Assembly (NCBI RefSeq): GCF_008065375.1
Contig: NZ_VJYI01000005.1
Location: 248,001 to 312,000, forward strand
DNA: 64,000 nt
Direction of reading: 5' to 3'
DNA from: Nonomuraea sp. SYSU D8015
GTDB taxonomy: Bacteria > Actinomycetota > Actinomycetes > Streptosporangiales > Streptosporangiaceae
A model generated the notes under the pieces. That model worked only from the letters and a program-made list of their open reading frames with translations. It was not told the DNA's origin and did not search any database. Each line of letters opens with the position of its first letter. Position 1 is the stretch's first letter. The translations under genes were made by a program, and so were the position numbers. This document shows, piece by piece, positions 42,175-48,900 of this stretch.

Positions 42175-43602
42175 TCACCGCGGCTGCTGGATGGTCTGCA
42201 CCTCCTGCACCGGCGTCCTGGCCGCCGCCGGATCCAGCATCGGGCCGTCGGGGATCAGCAGGAGCAGGTGGGAGGGCACCGGCGCGACGTCCGTGGCCTC
42301 GTACCCCAGCTTGGCGATCACGTCCGCCGTGGACAGGCGGAACCTCCGGCCCTGGTCGGTGATCAGGGAGTACTGCTGCACCGCCGACAACTGCCCGTCG
42401 CCCGGCAGGGTCCCGGCCAGCACCGCGCTGCCCGGCGGCAGCAGCACCTGGTCGACCTTCTCCGGGCCGGCGCTCGCCGGCGGCGTCGGGATGCGAATCC
42501 TGCTGCCGGTGGTCAGCACGGCCCGTGTCGAGCCCTTCGCCGTGTTCGCGTACACCGCGCAGAGCGGGGCCGACGCCCCGGGCGAGCGGAAGCGGGGCAT
42601 GGTGGCCGGCAGGCCGTTGTTCAGCAGGGCCTTCCCGGAGGCCTTCATCGCGTTGGCGCTCGCCGCGTCGATCGAGGTCTCGCGGACCGGAAGCTTGCCG
42701 TAGGCGCTCTTGCTGGCCGGGTCCAGGAGCAGCAGCATCGCCTGCGTCTGGTTGATCGGCGCGAGGCCGTCCGCGAGCAGCACGTACCAGCGCTCGCCCG
42801 AGCCGGCCACGGGCGCGACCTTGTACACCTGCCCGACCCTGGACGCCTTGCCGCCGGGGCCGACGGCCTTCTTACCGCGCTGGGGGACCTTCGGAGCGGC
42901 GAAGTCGACGCCCGCGGGGATGGCGTTGACCCACGACGTGGGCACGCGGCGCGGCGCCTGATCGGTGAGCCGGTCCACGTTCGTCACCCGCATGCGCTGG
43001 TTGGCCCAGAGCACCCAGCTGTTCTGCCCTTCGCTGACGACCAGAGCCTCGCCGCCCACGGGCGTCCCACCGACGTCGGTCCCGGCCACGAGCGTCACGA
43101 ACGGCTTGCGCATCCCGGTTGCATCGACCCCCTCCACCACGCATGCCGACCACGGGGCCTTGACGAGCCGCTCGCGCTTCGGCAGCGAGTCGGGCGCCCC
43201 CTGGATGCCCACCTTCTGCCCGCGGCCGAAGCCGGCCAGCGACTCCGCGGACACCGTCCTGACCTTGATGTTCTCCTCGCCCAGCATCAGCCGCGCGGAG
43301 ACATAGTTCGCCACCGGCTGCAGCTTGCCGCTCTGCTGGTTGTAGACGTACGAGGCGCCGGTCTCCTCCTCGATCAGCAGCTGGCCGGCCTCGGTCAGCT
43401 TGGTGGCGTTCCCCGGCTTGAGCAGTCCCCAGATCCCGAACCCTGCGACGATCAGCACGGCGACCAGGATCCCGGCGAACGTCGCCACGTTCTGCCTCCG
43501 CATCGGGGACTCCGGCACATCCGGTTCCCCCTGCAGCAGAGCCAGCCCCAGGCGCTGCGTCATCAACCGATGCGCCTGATAAAGATCCTTTTGGGTCTGC
43601 AT
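42175..43602 (-). CDS. eccB: EccB, type VII secretion membrane protein
   Basis: 475 residues. The N-terminal cytoplasmic tail (QTQKDLYQAHRLMTQRLGLALLQGEPD) and a single transmembrane helix at about 39-60 precede a large extracytoplasmic repeat domain, as in EccB. It forms the inner ring of the secretion complex facing the cell wall. Convergent with the preceding plus-strand gene with only eight bases between stops. Confidence 0.93.
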   Translation of the reverse strand: MQTQKDLYQAHRLMTQRLGLALLQGEPDVPESPMRRQNVATFAGILVAVLIVAGFGIWGLLKPGNATKLTEAGQLLIEEETGASYVYNQQSGKLQPVANYVSARLMLGEENIKVRTVSAESLAGFGRGQKVGIQGAPDSLPKRERLVKAPWSACVVEGVDATGMRKPFVTLVAGTDVGGTPVGGEALVVSEGQNSWVLWANQRMRVTNVDRLTDQAPRRVPTSWVNAIPAGVDFAAPKVPQRGKKAVGPGGKASRVGQVYKVAPVAGSGERWYVLLADGLAPINQTQAMLLLLDPASKSAYGKLPVRETSIDAASANAMKASGKALLNNGLPATMPRFRSPGASAPLCAVYANTAKGSTRAVLTTGSRIRIPTPPASAGPEKVDQVLLPPGSAVLAGTLPGDGQLSAVQQYSLITDQGRRFRLSTADVIAKLGYEATDVAPVPSHLLLLIPDGPMLDPAAARTPVQEVQTIQQPR

Positions 43603-43698
43603 ATTGCCTAATGTTACGCATGTTGACTATGAGTTTTCTGTACGGCAAAGGAAACATTCCAGTAGGCTGCTTGATCAAGTGCCAAGGGGGAGGGCCTC

Positions 43699-44079
43699 GT
43701 GGGAGAAGCGCAACCGCCCAAAGACTGGCCGGGGCTGGAGGCGGAACGGGACGGTGTCACGTACGACGCCAGGAAGATCGCGAACATCGCCGAAGCGCTG
43801 CGTGAGGCGATGCAGCCCATTTCGGGCTATGGCACGAGCAAGGGTTCGGTCGGAAATCTCGCCACTTCCGGCGACCTCTCCAAGCTGCGCGATCACTTGG
43901 CGGGCATCGATCGCGTCGACGGGATCAAGACGTTCCTCCAAACGTTGACGGACAACCACGAAACGTTCACGCAGGTCTACGGCAGAGTCCTCCAGAAGTT
44001 CGAAACCGCGATAACCCTGATCGACGACGGGGCCGGCACCTACCGGGTGACGAATACGGCCAACGAAGGCGGGAGGTGA
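43699..44079 (+). CDS. Small T7SS-associated helical protein (pair 2, small partner)
   Basis: 126 residues, GTG start with GGGGGAGGG upstream. Helical, with a C-terminal pattern shared with 38748-39077. It is directly followed by a long WXG-like protein. Likely the small half of a secreted pair. Confidence 0.6.
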   Translation: MGEAQPPKDWPGLEAERDGVTYDARKIANIAEALREAMQPISGYGTSKGSVGNLATSGDLSKLRDHLAGIDRVDGIKTFLQTLTDNHETFTQVYGRVLQKFETAITLIDDGAGTYRVTNTANEGGR

Positions 44080-44084
44080 TCGTC

Positions 44085-45449
44085 ATGGGAGAGAGCAGGC
44101 ATGAGACCCACTCCCTGAAGGCCTCCGGAGCAGGCGGGACCGACAGCCCGGACAACCGGAACGTCGAGCAGGTCCTCACCTTGATCGGGAAGTTCGATCC
44201 CGCGCCCATCGACCATGCGGCGACTGCCTACCGCGATGCGCAGAAGGCGGTCAACGACGCCAGGGAGGAGATCAAGGCGGAGGCCCACAACCTCGCCAAG
44301 GTCTGGGAGGGCAAGGCCTCGGTCGAAGCCCAGAAGGCACTTGGGATTTTGTACGCGACGCTGGGCGAGCTGGCCGAGAAGCTGGGGAAAATGGCCCACC
44401 CCCTCTCGGAGTTCGGCAACGTCGTACGCGGCCACCAGGCGTTCCTCAACGACGACTGGAAGGGGTTCCTGCTGCCGGCCTGGCACTACCAGGGATACTT
44501 CAACGCGGGGATACCGTTCACCGACACCGGCAGCTGGAACGACGACCTCATCTCGGACAACTTCGGCGTCTACACCGGTTACTACAACGAGCGCGGTGAG
44601 GTTGTGAACTCCACCCGCGCCCAATGGGGGACCTCGAACGAGCTGGCCGGGCTCCACCTGCAGACGTTCGGCAACGACCTCAAGCAAATCCTCCACAAGA
44701 TGCCGGACAACCTGGAGGAGACGCTGCCGGACATCCATCCGTCGGCAGGGCCGACGTATCAGCCCCCTCCGGTGGACTACAACTTCGGCGACCAGCGGCC
44801 GGGCACGGGGAACGTCACCCCGGTCTCGTACGGCAACAACGACCTGAACGGCTACCGGCCGGGCGGACGGGACACCGACGGCCCCACCCTCGGCTCCGTC
44901 CATTCCCCGACCGACACCACCCAGACCGATCCTGACCCCCGCGAGCCCGGGCAGCAGGGCGACCCTTCCACCGGCTCCACGGCCACGCCCGGCGGCACCG
45001 ACCCCCGCGGCACCGACCCCAGCGGCCAGAACCCGGCCGGCGCCACGTCGCAGAACCCCGGCCAGGTGCCGAGCCCCGGCACCAATCCCACCACGAATCT
45101 CCAGGACTACCAGCGCCCCCCGAACGGCTACACGGCCAACGGCGGGAACTTCCCCACCGCGAACCCGCCCGGCCACGCCACCCCCAACACCTCGTCGTTC
45201 ACTCCGGGCACCTCCGGCGGCCCGGGCGGCCCCGGCGCGTACGGTGGCGGCGTCGTGCCCGCCGCGGCACCGGCAGGCGGCGTCAGGGTCGGTGGGAACA
45301 CGGGGATGCCGATCATGCCCATGGGCGCGATGGGGGGTGGAGCGGGCGCGGAGCAATCCCGGGACCGCGAATCCACCACGTGGCTCCACGAGGACGACGA
45401 CGTGTGGGGCGGCGACACGGACTCGGCGGTGAACAGCAAGATCGGCTAA
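44085..45449 (+). CDS. Long WXG-like protein with low-complexity tail (pair 2, large partner)
   Basis: 454 residues from ATG 44085, nine bases after GGGAGG; a GTG at 44076 overlaps that ribosome site. The N-terminal hairpin has KVWEGKASVEAQKALG. A Trp/Tyr-rich middle (PAWHYQGYFNAGIPF) precedes a Pro/Gly/Thr/Asn-rich region. The tail reads GMPIMPMGAMGGGA, WLHEDDDVWGGD, SKIG, homologous to the two other long proteins. Confidence 0.65.
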   Translation: MGESRHETHSLKASGAGGTDSPDNRNVEQVLTLIGKFDPAPIDHAATAYRDAQKAVNDAREEIKAEAHNLAKVWEGKASVEAQKALGILYATLGELAEKLGKMAHPLSEFGNVVRGHQAFLNDDWKGFLLPAWHYQGYFNAGIPFTDTGSWNDDLISDNFGVYTGYYNERGEVVNSTRAQWGTSNELAGLHLQTFGNDLKQILHKMPDNLEETLPDIHPSAGPTYQPPPVDYNFGDQRPGTGNVTPVSYGNNDLNGYRPGGRDTDGPTLGSVHSPTDTTQTDPDPREPGQQGDPSTGSTATPGGTDPRGTDPSGQNPAGATSQNPGQVPSPGTNPTTNLQDYQRPPNGYTANGGNFPTANPPGHATPNTSSFTPGTSGGPGGPGAYGGGVVPAAAPAGGVRVGGNTGMPIMPMGAMGGGAGAEQSRDRESTTWLHEDDDVWGGDTDSAVNSKIG

Positions 45450-45986
45450 CGCGCCCTGTTGCGGGCGGAACCCACGACCCTGCTCCGCCCGCAACACGAA
45501 CCCGCCAGCCGCCCTCCCACCCGCTACACGAACCCGCCAGCTGCCCTCCCACCCGCTACACGAACCCGCCAGCTGCCCTCCCACCCGCTACACGAACCCG
45601 CCAGCTGCCCTCCCACCCGCGAGACGAACCCGCCAGCCGCGTCCCCTGCTCCGGCGGGCAGCACGAACCCGCCAGCGGCCCATCCGCCTGCCGCCGCCGC
45701 CACAGCCCTCCGCCTACGAGGGGCGCGCCGCGTCCCCGCTTTCGGGTCGAAAGCCGCGAACCCTGCTCCGCCGGGCAGTACGCACCCGCGAGCCGCCCTG
45801 CCGCCTCCGGGACGGAGCCGGCGGACCTCTGAGGCGTGCCGCCCCCGCTTGCGGGACGAAGCCGCGAACCCCACTTCCGCCTGCGGACTCGCCGCCCTCC
45901 CACGTGCCGGACGCGAACCCGCGAACCGTCGTCCTCTCCCATCTGCGGCATGAGACCGGCGGAGGCGGGGAGGCGAGGGGAGACCC
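45450..45986. other. Intergenic low-complexity repeat region
   Basis: 537 bases between the end of the long WXG-like gene and the end of the EssC-like gene. The first 200 bases hold a 32-bp tandem array (listed separately). The rest contains degraded relatives of its phrases (CGAACCCTGCTCCGCC, CACGAACCCGCC). Both strands are open in several frames, but composition is repeat-driven and no start has a ribosome site. I see no gene. Confidence 0.7.
45496..45655. repeat. Five-copy 32-bp tandem array, G-quadruplex-capable
   Basis: Unit starts fall at 45496, 45528, 45560, 45592 and 45624, exactly 32 bp apart; a sixth degraded copy begins at 45663. The minus strand of each unit junction reads GGGTGGGAGGG, eight bases, then GGG, a G-quadruplex motif. 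32 is not a multiple of 3 and there are no variable spacers, so it is neither coding nor CRISPR. Confidence 0.9.
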
Positions 45987-48900
45987 TCAGGCGTTGTCCG
46001 GCAGAGCCGCCTGGACGGGGGTGATGTTGCCGGTCGTCACGAGCAGGCCGCGTCCGGGCGGCCCGCCCGCCGCGCCACGCGGCAGGCGGATGGTGAAGAT
46101 GTCACCGTCGTTCTGCCCCTGCACCGCCAGCAGCAGCCCCGTACGGGCCTTGCGGGTCTCGGCGACGAAGCCGCGATACGCGACCGCGAGGTCCCCGGTC
46201 GTGCCGGCGATGAGCAGGCCGTGATCGCCGTCCCTGCCCGAGCGGAGCACCTCCTCCAGAGCCGTGCCCAGCGGGGAGTCGGGATTGATCAGCTCGGCGT
46301 CGTCCACCAGCACGACGTAATGGTGCTGGTCCGCGACGAGCTCCAGCAGGTTGGCGGCGTTGCCGTCCAGGACCGCCAGGGCTCCGTCCAGGTCTCTCAG
46401 CGGGCTGCGTCTCGGCGCGATGGCGATGACCGGGGTGCCGCGATCGATCAGTGAGTGCGCGGCCGTCAGCAGGGCCGACGACCGGCCGGAGCGGGCGGGG
46501 CCCGCGATCACGGCGCCGGGCCCGTGAGCCAGCAGGTCGAGTCCGAGCGGGGCGAGGGCGTCGCCTCCCGCGCCGATCAGCGCCCACAGCGGTGAGGGAG
46601 GGACGAAGGACGGATCCAGTTCGAGGGTCTGCGCTGCGGTGATGCGCATCGGGAGGGCGTCCACGCGCAGCGGCGGCTCCCCGCTCCACCGCCATGCGCC
46701 TCGCCCCAGCGGTGTCCCGTCCTCGTGCGCGGGCCCTTGCCGCCGCGGCCGGGGACGACCCGCCTCGTCCTCGCCCGCTGCGGCGGCCTGCCTGGCCAGG
46801 GACTGGAGCGCCGCCACCTGGGCGGGACCGGAGGGGTCGGCGGCGAGGAGCGCGATGTGATGCTCCACCACGCCGTGCTCACCCATCGACAGCGCCCGGC
46901 CCGCGGGCATGGACGAGGGCAGGCCCTTGAGGGGGAAACCGGCCAGACCGTAGTCGGCCCCGTCGGAGAGACGCAGCAGCAGGCGTTCGTCGAAGACCGT
47001 GGACACCTGGCCCAGCAGCCCGGACCGGTCGCTGGTGACCACGCCGCGAAATCCCACCGCCGCGCCCTCGCGCAGCAACTGGAGCAGCGCCTCGATGAGC
47101 CTGCCGTAGTCGTAGCTCTCGAACGCCGCCACGAAGCCCTCCCAGCGGTCGAGCATGAACACCAGCCAGGGGAGCCGGTGGCCCGCCTGGCGGTATTCGG
47201 CCAGGGAGGCGTGCCCGGCCTCGGCCAAGAGCTGCTGGCGGCGCCCGATCTCGGCCCGGAGCCTGGTGAGCAGGCGCTCGACCCGGTCGAGCTGGTCACG
47301 GGTCACCACCGCGCCGCAGTGGGGCATCGCCACCAGCGGCAGGAGCGCTCCCGAACCGCAGTCGACCGCGTGGAGGTGCACGTCGCTGGGGGAGGTGTGG
47401 GCCGCGATGGACCCGGCGATCGTCCGCAGCGCCGTGGACCTGCCGCTCCGCGCGGCCCCCGCGATGAGCAGATGCCCTCCGTGCGCGAGGTCCAGCGCCA
47501 GAGGCTTCCGATCCTGCGCCCACGGCCGATCGGTGAGGCCGAAGGGCAGAGGCGCCACCTCAACGAACGCACCACCCGCCGACACCCCCGAGTCTGACGA
47601 CGGAGCCCCACCCGCACGCGACCCCCGGCTCCTGTCCGACCCTCCGAACGGAGCGCCGTCCACCTGCACCGACGAGTCCGAAGAGTATGCCCCCACCCCT
47701 GCCGGAGGAGGCGCGCCAGGTCCTGCAGGGGGGTGCGCGCCCGGTGCCGCAAGTGGGCGGGTGTCCGGTCCTGCAGGAGGGTGCGCGCCCGGTCCCGCAA
47801 GTGGGCGGGTGTCCGGTCCTGCAGGAGGGTGCGCGCCCGGTCCCGCAAGTGGGCGGGCGTCCGGTCCTGCTGGAAGGCGCGCGCCAAGTCCCGTTGGAGG
47901 GTAGGCATTCGACCCCGCCGGATGGAACGGGCCCGGCGTGCCGACCTGCCCCGCCGGAGACGACGGATCCGACCCTGCCGGGTGGGAGACGCCCGTCCCC
48001 GCAGGGTGGGGCCCGTCCGGCTCTGCCGGGCGGGACATGTCCGGCCCTGCTGAATGCGCCATCTCCTGCCCTGCCAAAGGGGACATGTCCGGCTCTTCCG
48101 GTGGGGCGGCGCCGAATCCGGACGGTGGGAGCGCGGTGGATCCCGGAGGTGGGACGGGGCCGAACCCCGTGGATGGAACCACGCCCGCGCTGACGTTCCC
48201 CTGGTGGCCGGAGTCTTCCAGCGCCGGCTGGCCGGAGCCTTTCACCCGGGGCTGCAGGGGGTTGCCGCGGAAGGGAACACCGGAGGCGTGAACGGGCGTG
48301 GCTCCCGATGCATGGGAACCAGCGGAGCGCGGTGCGGCGCCGTCAGCATCAGATGCCTCGGAACGGGAGCCTGGCCTTCGGGCGTCGCCTGACCTGGACG
48401 AGTCAGAGACCGAGCCGTCACCGGACTCACCACGCCCGTCCCCCGCACCGCCCAAGGGGACGACGCCGGCCACGCCTTCAGCGGCGCCGGACGATGCGGA
48501 GGTCGTGCCCGCCTGCTTCGAGCCGCTCCCGAAGGCGCCCACGTCGATGCCTGACGCGTTCCCAGCGAACCCGAGCGGGCCGGAGGCGATGGCGGGGGTG
48601 TTTCCGGTGGTTCTGGGCGGGTCGGAGGCGATGGCGGGGGTGTTTCCGGTGGTTCCGGGCGGAGCGGAGGCGATGGCGGGCGTGTTGCCCGTCGTCTCGG
48701 GTGGGTTGGACGCGATGGCCGGAATGTCGCCCGCACTGCCGGGTGCGGAGGCGGTGTTGGGCGGGGGCTCGGGGACGGAGGCAGGCGTTGGGAGGTCCAG
48801 GACGAAGTGGGTGGGGAGGGGGTCGAGCCAAGGGCTGGGCTGGGCAGGGACACCGGTCAGCTGGGCGGCCTCGATGAGGGCGTCGGCCACCAGCGTGAGG

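Noticed and set aside
45496..45700. CRISPR array
   Set aside because: Period is a constant 32 bp with near-identical units and no variable spacers, and no cas genes lie nearby.
45459..45953. Open frames across the repeat region after the long WXG-like gene
   Set aside because: They are open on both strands because of the repeat composition, and 32-bp units shift frame at each copy.
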